Source: Nymphaea colorata (Eukaryota > Streptophyta > Magnoliopsida > Nymphaeales > Nymphaeaceae). Taken from it: a DNA stretch of 64,000 nucleotides. Location of the stretch: contig NC_045139.1 of NCBI RefSeq assembly GCF_008831285.2, positions 788,204 to 852,203 of the forward strand. The letters are read 5' to 3'. Under the pieces are notes generated by a model that was given only the letters and a program-made list of their open reading frames with translations, was not told the DNA's origin and made no database searches. This document shows, piece by piece, positions 1 to 11,600 of this stretch; within the stretch, counting starts at the first letter, position 1; every line of letters begins with the position of its first letter. The translations under genes and the position numbers were made by a program.

Positions 1-225
1 AGGGAAAACACTCAGATGAGATTTTTTTTTATCTCAAGCAAGTTCAGCAGCCATGTGAGGCTTGAGAAACTTTTGCAGAAGAAAACGACCGCAGAGTGGG
101 CTACTTTTCTCACGTGAATCCTCCCATTTTTGAATCTTTGGGACCACGCCTCTTTATAGGGGAATCTGCGCATGGAGACAGTCAAGTCCAACCTCTTTTG
201 TCGTGCATCTTTATGTTTGCTTCAG

Positions 226-300
226 GCGAGGCCATCTCTGGAACTAGATGAATTTGGGGCGATGCGTTATTTTGCAGAAATTGTTTACTTAGATGTTTGA
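226..300 (+). other. possible 3'-terminal exon fragment
   Basis: A pyrimidine-rich tract ending in ttcag (221-225) is followed by 24 open codons and a TGA. The peptide contains LELDEFGAMRYFAEI, which looks more like real protein than random translation. If it is real, it would be the last exon of a gene that begins left of the window. I do not recognise the family, and there is no second exon to support it. The rest of 1-1440 shows no convincing coding sequence. Confidence 0.2.
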
Positions 301-1486
301 CTTCGATATTTTCGACAGTACGAAGTCCCCAGAGGCCAAGCAGAGAACTGACGCTTAGAGTCTCGTTATTCTGGCAGAAGGGTTCGTGGGATCGAATATC
401 CCTTCAGCGCATTCTAAAAAGTTTAACTTAAATGTGTAAATGAGATCCAAGATCCATAAGCAAATATGCATTTTCTAGGGGTGCTAAGAGGTTTGCATTT
501 CCTGGTATGTTCTCCAAATGGTGATTTGAGGGGCCTGTTTGTCAACAGATGAGGACAACAATGGTGAGGGAAATTGTTAAAATTTGGACATGGTCAGTCG
601 TTGAAGTACATTTTACGAGCTCTACTCTGGTTTTCATGTTTGTTGGTCCACTGTGCCTGCAACTTGGCTTTAAGCTTTTCAAACTGAACATGGACGGTTG
701 GTAAACTATGGATGCTAATAAGCCTTTTAAGATGGATTTTGGAGGGTGCAGTGTACTAAAGATTTTACAATCATGAAAAGCGATTGTTGAAGAGCGCTGG
801 TTGAGATTGAAAAATCATGGATGCAAACAGAGTGTTTCCTTTCTCGAAACGAAAAGAGGGGTGGTCTTCTTCCTGCCGCTGTTTGTAACACCTTGGCTTC
901 GTACAATCCCTGCACAATGCTCTTAGGGCAAGCCCAAGGACATAGGAGGAAGGGGGTACGTCTTCCTCTAATTTAATTGCTTGAAACCAATACGGCTGCA
1001 CGGTCAGGAGGATTGCCATAAGGTGCTTTAGAGGCAGAGTTATCTAAAATAAAAGTGAACAAGAAAGAACCAACAAACTAATGCCAAAATAAACACCTAA
1101 TCTTTTATTAGAAAGCTTACAATGGGAGAGAAAACCATGAAAAGAAGGTTGTCATACAACAACTTGTGAACATGCAAGTGTCTTCTAAGAGGGAGAGAGA
1201 GAGAGAGATTCTCCTGTGGGGAAAAAAAAAAAAAGAACACTTAAAATGGATTCCACAACTTTATGAGTTTGTTCCTTCAAAAAAAGGACTGAAGGAAACT
1301 TCCCCACAAAGAACGCTTCTAATTATGGAAGATCCATAAACTTATCATTCACGGGGACATAGCATTGATAAGTGGATCAATAAACTCTTCGGTGCAGTCT
1401 GGTACTTCAAATCCCTCGTTATCTTTGAGTTTTAATCAGTTGGAGTTGAGCACTCTTCCTGTCTAATGTCCACCGTTGAAGATGTC

Positions 1487-1609
1487 TTAGCAGGCTTGAG
1501 CCTCTAATGGAGTTTTGGCAAACGGCCATATTCCTTCATCTTCTTCTGACGCCTCCACTGCCTTCTTTTCCTTCAGTTTCTCCTTTAAGCTCTTTTCTGC
1601 TGTCGCCAT
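1487..1609 (-). CDS. small hypothetical ORF or first exon, 40 aa
   Basis: Reading the minus strand from ATG at 1609, 40 codons run to TAA at 1487. The peptide starts MATAEKSLKEKLKEKK, continues with an acidic stretch (EASEEDEG) and then IWPFAKTPLEAQAC. The charged N-terminus and the Trp/Pro segment look protein-like, but the length is small, no second exon is evident and no family is recognised. It could equally be a chance ORF in an intergenic region. Confidence 0.25.
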   Translation of the reverse strand: MATAEKSLKEKLKEKKAVEASEEDEGIWPFAKTPLEAQAC

Positions 1610-1643
1610 AACCAGAAAATACTGGTTTTTCTAGGAAGGAAGC

Positions 1644-1860
1644 AAAGTTACGGAAGGCGGCAAAGTTGGAATTTTAGGATTAGAGAAGAGAACCACTAGA
1701 AAAAGTTACGGGAGGCGGTAAGTTAGAAAACTTGGATTAGAGAACCGCTAGAAAAAGTTACGAGAGATGACAAAGTTAGAAAATTTGGATTTGGGAGCCA
1801 TTAGAAAAATTTATGGGAGGCGGCAAAGCTAGAACATTTGGATTTTCGAAGCGCTAGAAA
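1644..1860. repeat. short tandem repeat, ~4 units of 52-57 bp
   Basis: The phrase aaagttacgggaggcggcaa recurs with variation near 1644, 1702, 1753 and 1805. Each time it is followed by an A-rich segment, ggattagag-like text and a ctagaa ending. The units have diverged by substitutions and small deletions. There is no reading frame across them. Confidence 0.7.
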
Positions 1861-2146
1861 TCGAAAGATCAAATAGTAAGTCCTTAGAAATTAGCTGCTT
1901 CTTCCTTTTCTATCAATGTTATAATCTTAGCTTTTAATAGAGGTGTAGGGAATAGCTTCTGGCCCATGCCATTCTACAAAAATTGTTGCATTTATATATT
2001 ACTACCTTCTTAATTTTTTTACTTATTTGCATATGGTTGCCCCATAAAATTTAAAATTTAAACTCTTAGTACCCTTTAGCTAGAAATTTCTAGCTCCTCC
2101 ACTGGTTTAGATTAGTATTTTTTTCTTTATAGGAAAGTGCAGTTAG

Positions 2147-2770
2147 CTAGATTTTTACAAATTTAAGATAAAAATGCAGTCCTTATAATGAATCTTGACT
2201 TCCTCCTACTTGAAGTTCTTTAAGCCTAACCCTATAGCCAGGTGGATGGTGTTTCTTTTTATCACTGGGTTCAACATGATTTGATCATGGTTCATATGTG
2301 CAGCTAGGAATAGCTAATTAGTCTAGCTTTATTGGAGGTGCAGTTCAATTGGTTTCTAGTTTTAACTGGAACTATGTTCTTTATTGGCAAGCAGGTTTAT
2401 GCTTTCCAGTTTAGCTAAGAGGTGCAATCTTGAAATTGAACTCCAAGACTTCCTTTAACTTGGAGGTCATAAGTCTAATATCCTATTTAGGTGGATGTTA
2501 TGGCTTTTAGGTTCAACATGATTATGCTATGACCCATGTGTTCAACTTGGAATAGCTGAACAATCTAGCTTCTACTAGAAGTGAAATGAATAGGTTTCTG
2601 GTTCTAATTGGTGCCAATATTGACAAGGAGGTTTAGGTAGATTTTTACCTGTTTATGCTAAAACATGAAATCCTAATAAATCTGGACCTGCTTCAACTTG
2701 AAGGTCTTAAGTCTAAGGCCTTTAAGTGCCCAACACGTGGACAGTGTTGCCAAAGGTGTTTTCTACAACT
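2147..2770. repeat. degenerate tandem repeat, ~245-bp unit, about 2.5 copies
   Basis: Three blocks start near 2147, 2395 and 2638. Each has, in order, a tagatttttac-like or tatgctttcc-like start, a variant of 'cttcctcctacttgaagttc', 'aagtctaa..cc', 'aggtggatg', 'ggttcaacatgatt', 'gctaggaatagct' and 'ggtttctggtt'. The copies are diverged but collinear. No ORF runs across them. They may be remnants of a transposon's internal or terminal region. Confidence 0.6.
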
Positions 2771-3846
2771 CATTTGTCTTGAACTGCAGTCATTGCAAGT
2801 TAAACTTGTTCTTCTGAATGTGTAGGTGAATTTAGTCAACCTCATCAGGTGGTCTTGAATTATTAATCCACAATTTTTTGGGACAATGCCACTAGGAAAA
2901 AGAAGACTTCAAATATTTTATTGGTGTCCATTTTAATCCCTCCATTAATAAGTAAACTTGTGGTAAGAGTAGAATATTAGAACCTTAAGGGAACAATGTC
3001 CAAGCAGGAGATGTAGATTCTAGTCAGTGATCATCTAAGAACTTTTCTTGCTTGATACTTTTGTCTTTTAATTGATTAGATCATAAACATTTGTTTTTCA
3101 CATGTAACTGCTAGGAATTGCCAAAAGGATCTCACGTTCCAATGAATGTAAACCTTTAGTTTTACTCGCCCTTTTACAACGCCTAATGTTGCCATGTAGT
3201 GTTTCAAACGGACATTTTGGACAATCATAAAAAATAGATATAACAAGTTTTCTCTTGCTCTTAATGCATCATGTGGCAACCATACCATCAAGAGAAACAT
3301 GAGCCCACCCCATTTTCATTGAACCCTTTTTGTGCCAAACAACTCATCCATTTTAAAAAGTTGCGAGTAAACTTCCAAATTTGTGGATCTTGTTTACTCA
3401 TATTCTTGTTTAAGCCAAACCTTTTCTGTAAAGAGAAAGTGATATCTGGGAAAATGTGGCAATTTTGGAGAGTGCACAATAAAATCTTAAAGATATTCCC
3501 AGAAAGCAGATAGGACTGGTGACATGTCCGGCAGGTACCTACTTAGTCACTGTTTTATACTTTTCCCGGGAAAGATGCCTTTGAAAACCAAAGTTGGCCT
3601 GTAGCAAAATGTTTTGCTTATGGGCAATTACGGGTGCTTATTTTCCTATGATGCATAAGGGATATAGGAATAAGTTACAGAGAAACCATAGATTCTCTTA
3701 TGGCACAATATGTTGTTTTCTTTACACGCTTCGAAAAGTAAGAAAAGGAGAAGGCACTTTTAGAAAAGTTGGTAAAATAGCAACAAGGAACCAAGACTAT
3801 TGACACTTATAAGTTTCCTACTCGTGTTAATGCTAAGAATTCCCAT

Positions 3847-3889
<43 letters not shown>

Positions 3890-6800
3890 GAGTAGATTCT
3901 TCATCTATATTATCACTGTTCATCTTTTTCCTGCAGGAAAATTGTTTTCGGATCCACGTACAACTAACATTCAAAAGGAGAAGACCAACATCATACTTGC
4001 TTTTCTGGCAACTAGTGCAGTCACTTTCAAGATTTTGATACCATTCATCTCTTTCGTCTTCTTGATAGATTATATGTCATTCTTGACGGTAATGGTCCTA
4101 TTGAACATCTGTCTTCATCAAAAGATAGTCTTGGATGAGTTGATTAATATTTGTCAGCAGAATGGGGATTTGTTAGGCAAGGAATAATGGCAATCTAGAA
4201 ACTGACAAGACCAAAAACTTGATCTTAATCCACCTATAGTTAAATTTTGTCTGTATAAGGTAATTTGATTAGGCGTGAACTGGTTTTTACTAATTTAAAA
4301 ATAAGATGAGATCGAAAGAACTGGCTAAGTCTAACCTACCAATTTGCTAAATTGCAGCGAATTCATCATCGGTTGTCTCAAGGCGTAACTTTTTAGTTTT
4401 TTCTAGTGTCATATTAGATTATTTCTTCTTCAAAGACTATTAGTTGTGAGCATATTTTATAGCTCAAAAGTTTCACAGCTAGACTCATTACTATACCAAA
4501 TTACATCAATAATTGACATCAATAATTTTTCTTCAAAAAAGTAGGCTTCTGATTTCTGGTTGCACTGAAAAAGGATAATTGATGATGATATTGCCCTTCT
4601 CCGCTCTTGCAGCAGGGATCATTTTCTGCACGCACTCTGAACAAGAAACTTCTTATCTTGGAGCCTATGAGGGCCAAAAGAAAAACATCTTTTTGAATCT
4701 CGTGCTTTCAGTCTTGCTTGTTGTATGATCAACACTGCAACTCTTTGGGCACATATTGAAGTGGAAAGAAACGAATCTGTTCATCATATATGTTCTCATA
4801 TGAGAAGTATTCCCTTTGTTGGTAGTAAAAACGGAAAGGAGGAAGAAAGGAAAAGGAGGAAGAAGGATACTGCAATTTGTCGTATCAAATCTTGCAGAAA
4901 TGGGCATTTTCACTTAAAAACTTGAACTTAAAAAAATACGAGAAATCCTCTCATTTAGGGTGACACTCCTACCTTCCCCCATTTCCTATACTGAAGTTCA
5001 ACTAAACCCCGTAATACTATAATCCATACACACACACAGAAAGAGAGAGTGTATATATATCTTTCTTGAGATATGCAAATTAAATAAATATGATGACTAT
5101 ACTTACTAATGATGAATCATCCAATCAACTTACTTAGTCGTTTAGCAGGTGCCACATCCATTTCTAAAAGGTTGAATGGCAATTATTATTCTAATTTTGA
5201 AAAGTTAATTTACATATAGCGCTTTATAAATCATCGCTAAGTTATTTAAACAACTTATTACGCATAGTTTTCATACTTATTTAGTATGCTTATTCTGACG
5301 GGCACAAAGCATGCTTCATCCCGAGAAGAAATGAAATATGTGACATTCAGGACTGAAATCATTGATACCACAATTAAAATGTTTGAATAAGATGATCTAT
5401 GATTGAGGTGCAGCCAACTGTGAAAAGAGGAAGCCACGGAGGCATCGACACCTGTCCGGATAACCGCCATGCCGGCAATGAGGTGACTCACCATGGATCT
5501 TCTTGCATCACCCACAAGCTTCTTTCAAGTTGGCCAACTCACATCCACATTGACAGCTCAATCATGGAAGGACAGTGTCACTCTCTCTCTATCCTTTCCC
5601 ACCACCTCCATGTGCTTCCACACCGCCCCATGTCATGAATCTCAATCTCTCACCCATCTCATGTGCTTCCAAACCGCCCATCCATCAGACTCATCCTCCT
5701 TCTCAATCCTCTAGTGATCAAGGTCAGATCTTCTTATCCAATGGCTTTTAACTATGCTACCTGCATTTGTCATGATGTCGACATTGATTGAGAAACATAT
5801 GCGATCTACTTGGACTATCAGTTGGAAGTTTGCATTTGCTTTGAATGGTGGTTTTGATTTTTCCAATTTGAATTGAGTTTTTAGTTGAGTCTTCGCCATA
5901 TCTTGGAGCTGTGTTTAGAACTTTTGGGGTTCCCATTAACCTAAAGATAATCACCATGAAGAAGTTGCAGGAGTTTTCTCTTGGTTCTTTTTGTTTTGTA
6001 GATCTTTCATGGATCATACATTAAAGGTCTCATACCTACCGTTCTCTTATATATATATATATATAATTCACGTGCTTCTACACCATATCATGATAATCTA
6101 ATATAGGAATCATGTCCAGTCACTTACTGGGGCCGTATCTTCTGATACAATAAATATAACTATAACAGTTGCATTAAAGCTAGATGTGATTGCGATGCAT
6201 AATATTTCGTGTTCAACATTTGTCTTTTGAATTTTTTCATGTTCTTAACGTGAATGTTTTCCTTCCTACTTTTTCTGTTGTTCAAATTTGTTTCTTCAGC
6301 ATTTAAGTCCATCTTGCACCTACACTGGACCTAGGGTTGCTGTAGTCCTGAACAAATATCGAAATACCTCTCTCTCTGTTTTGTACACTCGCGTACGCGC
6401 CTGCAGGCTCACACACACACATTCTAGTGGTCAGTACTGAATAAACCATGCAATCTTTTTCCGGCATTTTGCAGCGAACCCAGAGATCCTGGTTCAGCCA
6501 TGCTTCTTTTTCCAACTTGAACAAATTTTAGCACCCTCGTTTCTTGATTAAAAAGAGGAGAAGGGAGTGGCGTTTTCTCTCTGATCTCATGTTTACCCCC
6601 ACCTTCTCGCCTAAATAATGCTCTATGAATCCTGCTCTTGTCTTTTCAGCTTTTATCATGCTTTTTTTAATGCTAATGTGGTCCAAGTTCGGAGGGAGAT
6701 GGAGAAAGAGAGGTTGCTTGGGAACGAATCTTGCCAAGTTGGAAGAGAGATGGAGAAAGAAGAAGGAATCTCACCAATTTCAGAAGGCCACCACAATATG

Positions 6801-7404
6801 GAAATTTCTGTAAGGTGCAAGCAAATTAATAGGAATCATTTTCTGGATAAGCCCGGAAGTTTAACATAGGTCACGTAAACAAGTAGTTTTGTGTTTGATC
6901 TAGGTATTACCAAGTTCCATCGCCAGATCTGGCTTAATTGAGCTCCACCCAAGATTTGAAATTGGATGAACTGACCCCCAAACCGAACCCAGATCCAACC
7001 GATCAAGAAACTGAGCTTTTATACGCATACAGGGATCAGATTCTTGGTTAATGTTCATATGCAAAAAACTTCACATAGAACTCGAAGTCCGGATATGTTC
7101 TGTCGATCCAGTTTTGTTTGCGACATTCAACCAAACATTCACGGATGCAGTCAAATACCAAACCTGAACCGTTTCTGTAATCAAAAAGTTTGAAGGTAGA
7201 CGGGAAAAAGTGGATTTATTTTTCCCGATAGTCTTCCTGTACCAAACAATTTGCACAGAGTTGTTCATAGTTGGGGTGAGACCCACAAAGGTGTTGTACG
7301 TTATCACAGATTCTTCTGCCAGGCAGGCATGGGCGGCGGTACAAGACAAGCGCATACTGCCTGTTCTTTGTTGGATACTGCAAATACAGAGGAATGCACA
7401 ATTC

Positions 7405-7473
<69 letters not shown>

Positions 7474-8696
7474 GTGAAACTGGTGCCCTAAGTCCTAATC
7501 AATAAACTTGACAGAATCATTGCAACCAAGTCATGTGCAGAGTGCGATGTAAGGAGTAGCTACTAAAAAAACTAATGAAAACAAGAAGCATGGAAACGTA
7601 GCTCCTTACTATTAACGCTAGTCTGGAGCTCCAATTCTAAATAAGGGAAAGGTTGGCATCGACCACAACCAACCTTGAAACAAACCCACATCCTACCAGA
7701 ACAGTAACGGCCCTATTTTATGTGTGTGTGTGTGTGAAAGAGGAGAGAGACTCTGACGTGACATGCTTAGTGGGAATCACTGTAGTCAAATAACCATGTT
7801 CCAGGTGATGCCAAACTTGTCTTTGTCAGACAATTTAATTTTTCAGTGATTGCATCATTACGATAGACACTGTTCTATATAAACTGTCCACAGGAAAATA
7901 CCATAAAAACCATGGGTTATTAACTGTGTCGCATCTTGTCTCTTGCTTTTCACTGGATCAGCTTGCTCCATGAACCACAGTGAAAAACTAAGTTGCATTT
8001 CCTGACAATTTATGATCACAAGAAAGTGGAATGCATAAAACTAATGCATGAAGACATTAACAAAATTTAGATTAGGATATATGGGACTGCTTTGGACTTG
8101 GAATCAGTGGCACACGTTATTACTGTATGTTTGAGAAACATATCATGATATTCTAACTAGAAAAACTTGCTGAAATCTACCTATAGTCTGCCAAGTATGC
8201 AATTTGCAGAACAGATGGACAAACACGATCCTGACTGACTCAGCACAGGTCCTGCTTCAGCTTTAACAGATGCATTAAACCTGATGAAACGTTTCATGGA
8301 CTTCAACTATGTACAACATGCATCTAAGGGACAGTTTAGTCATTTCTGATGGTTTGGAAGAAATATTCGAATCCAGGTTGGTCAAGTTGGTATTTAGCAA
8401 AGAACAAATGGGCATTGAATAACAAGAGAATCAGCAATCATACACAACGCAGAACATATAGTGAGATGAAAAGAAAAGTAGCCTTTTTACATGAAAACCG
8501 TAGTACCATCTCATCTTTATGATATTGTTCTATCAGCTATCCAACCATAATCCAATATTGTTTTATATGAGTTTCCATCTCTTGAGATGGTGTAATGTGC
8601 AGCCTGAACGACAATCTGCAACTTAAGATTTTCCCCTTCTGAGATCTCTCAGCAACTCAATTTCTGCATACTGCATCAAAAACTGCTGGACAGAGC
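2771..8696. other. intergenic stretch without a supported gene
   Basis: Only short overlapping ORFs on both strands are present, none with recognisable motifs. Simple repeats include a CT tract at 3850-3889, a TA tract near 6050-6065 and a CT/TA compound tract at 7404-7470. Short ORFs that cross the last one translate to Ser-Leu and Tyr-Ile runs and are artefacts. An 80-codon frame at 3942-4187 is preceded by a good acceptor (cctgcag) but has no recognisable homology. Confidence 0.5.
7404..7470. repeat. compound (CT)n(TA)n microsatellite
   Basis: A CT run of about 13 units passes directly into a TA run of about 21 units. The same arrangement recurs at 30351-30415, inside an H+-PPase intron. 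Confidence 0.9.
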
Positions 8697-11600
8697 ATGG
8701 AAGCTGAAACAACAGTCTCGGGAATTGGACATCAAAAAGTAAGTAAAATCGCAATGTATTCTGCTTCCAGATATGAATCAATTTGTTTTTCCACGACGTT
8801 ATGATCGTCTTCCATGTTTATGGACTTTCTGTCTGTAAACTGTAAAGTATGATATATCTGCATGTTAACTTATTTGAAGAGGAGCAGATTATAGTCTTAT
8901 AGATGCACCATTTTCTTCTTTACGGTCATTTTGGATCCCAAAACATATTTCATTTTTCAAGTTAAAGTAGGTTAAGCTAATAATACTGCACGAATTTCCG
9001 TTTGTCCTTCATTTTACTCCATTGAATGTTACAAGAGACAAGAAGTGTTTTTTTTTTTTTTTTTTTAGCAGCATGCTATTTCATCTGGCAATCATCATAA
9101 AGCCTCCTGATTATATGAAGGACAAATTCTGGGTTGTCTTATTTTCCTGTGAATTTTTTGTGCAAAAAATGATCAACAAATATCAACTTTTTAACTTTGT
9201 ATCATGATCCGGGCAAATGAAAGCACTCCTTTTACATGTGCTACCTTTTTTACTCTATAAAGAACAAGCATCAATGTTTAGAGATTCTTCAGGTGCAGGA
9301 TCATGATTAACATTATGAAATCTTGAAACTCCATAATGGAAAGAAAATTCTCCTTTCAATTTTCCAAATTCGATCTGTCTAACTACTTCCAGCTCAATGT
9401 AAACTACAGCATTTAATCAGGTGTCTTGAGACATCAACCAATCGGATTTTTTATGATATGTTGGAAAGATTGACAGCACAGAAAGCAGGATGAGCTCTAC
9501 CAGTTATACGGTAGAACTTATACTCCTTTCTTCTGTCTTGCTGTCAAGTATCTGAAGATGAAAAGGACTACCACTATCTGGATTTCTGGTTAAACCAATG
9601 GGTAGTAAAGGAAAATAAGAGGAATATTATATTGTCATAGATGATGAACTTCAACCTGTGGTTAATGTACTCATAAATATTAGGTACTTCTAAACTGTGA
9701 GAAGTAGGACTTTAAAGCTTACAAGCAACCTTTTGATTTAACTAAATCTTGATGAATGTCATGAAAACTCCAAATCACCACAAAAGTTAATGGACAACCC
9801 ATCTTTTTCTTCAATTGTAGTGTCAGTTGTTTCAGTGTCATTCAGGACAGATATTTAGCTAGTCTGGATTTGCCTAGCAAGAATCAGAAAGTAAAGGAAA
9901 TTGGTTTTAGTTATAGTATCAGTTTCTCCATGCTCATCTGAGTATGAACCCACACCGGATCTGTTTAGATCTCAATCTGGATACATGTAAATATCGGGTT
10001 TTAAGTTAGATCTGGATATGGGTTCTACTTCAGTTTATTGTATCTAATTCAAATCCAATTAAATTGATCTGATTATATCAGACATGGTAATGACTGCAAT
10101 CTGATGCTACATCCCTATTCTCCCACTGGTCTTTTTGCACAAATGCTTTCTCATTGATGCTTTTTCACTGACGTGATTATTTCACGTGCATAAATATGTT
10201 ATGATTTGGTTTTGTTTTCCACTTAATAACATTTTGTATTTTGGCCAGATTATATCTATGAAAGATGAGAGTGAAATTAAGTGGGGACTAGTATTAGTTT
10301 ACAGAGCAGCCACTGAGTTTATGTCACATGGATGCTTTAGGCTGCCACACCCAAGTCAAGTGCACATCAGGTGTCAGTGTGCGCTAGGTGCTTTTTGGAT
10401 GCCGCTGTTAATAATTGATAGTTATTATACTTTATGTGCATGTATTTCTTTTGTACTGCGAGAGCCACCAATATTACTGCTTCTGCAAGATTTCCATGTT
10501 TCCAATGTTAAGAAAACAGATATTTAGTTGTACTTTTTTTATTCAGGAAAACAGAAAGGTTTTGATTTGTGAAGAGTCGGCTGTTGACAAGTTCCATGAA
10601 ACACTCCTAGAGTTGACATCATCAATAACAAAACAAAATCCAGACGAAAAAATTCAGAGTCCTCAACCTGATGTAAATGATTCTTTTGACTTGGTTAATG
10701 TTGCTAAAGATACCGAAAGAAACTCTAGCTTGGAAAATGTAAAAGTTGAGACTAGTGAAAAATTCATGGAAGCACAAGCTGTAATGAGTACAGAAGTACA
10801 AACTGAGGTTGAGAAAAAAAAAATTGAAGGTGAAGAATTTTGTGGAACACCTTCTGAAGCAAAGGTGGTTTCTGTCATCAGTTCTGATGAATATGGTCCA
10901 GCAGAAACTCTGGATCTAAACTTGGAAGAAAATAATGAACATGAAACGTATGCATCCACATTAGCTACCAGGCGGACCCCAAGGATGCAGATCCAAATAC
11001 AGAAGGATCGAAAAGAATGTGCAGCAGAGACTTCTGAAATCTTAGCAGATGAATTTCCACAAAAGGCACAGGCGCAGCACGGAAATGTCAGCAGCATACT
11101 CATCAAAGAGAAGTCAGCAGTGACAGGCTTGTTTGTGACAGCAGAAGGTGACAACCTTATGAAATGCTCCAAGCCAACATATAGCAAGCAAAGTGAGAGT
11201 GAGATCAGAAGGAATGAAGACCAGAAAGAAGCAGAACAGGAAAATATCAGCTCAATACCCTTCCAACAGAATTCCACAATTCCAACAAATTTACCACATA
11301 GCTTGATAAAAGGTGAAGAATCTAATTTTTTTGAATTAGTAGAAGCAATCCATGAAATTAGACAGAAAAGTTCAGAAGATGAGAAACCTGAGGATGTGGG
11401 TTTGTCTCCTCCAGGGAACATAATAGGGGCTATACCAGTTGAAGAACAACATTTTTGCAAAGAAATTAGCTCCATATATGAGAATCCTACACCAGAAAAT
11501 GATGATAACAGAGAGAACATGGATAGTGGGGATTCAACCTTCTCAAAGAACCTGATGTTGGTGACACAAGAAAAGTGTGAACTAGATGAGGCCAACAAAG

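Noticed and set aside
370-415. tRNA T-arm-like text (gggatcgaatatccc)
   Set aside because: The stem pairs, but no matching acceptor, D-arm or anticodon arm could be found around it.
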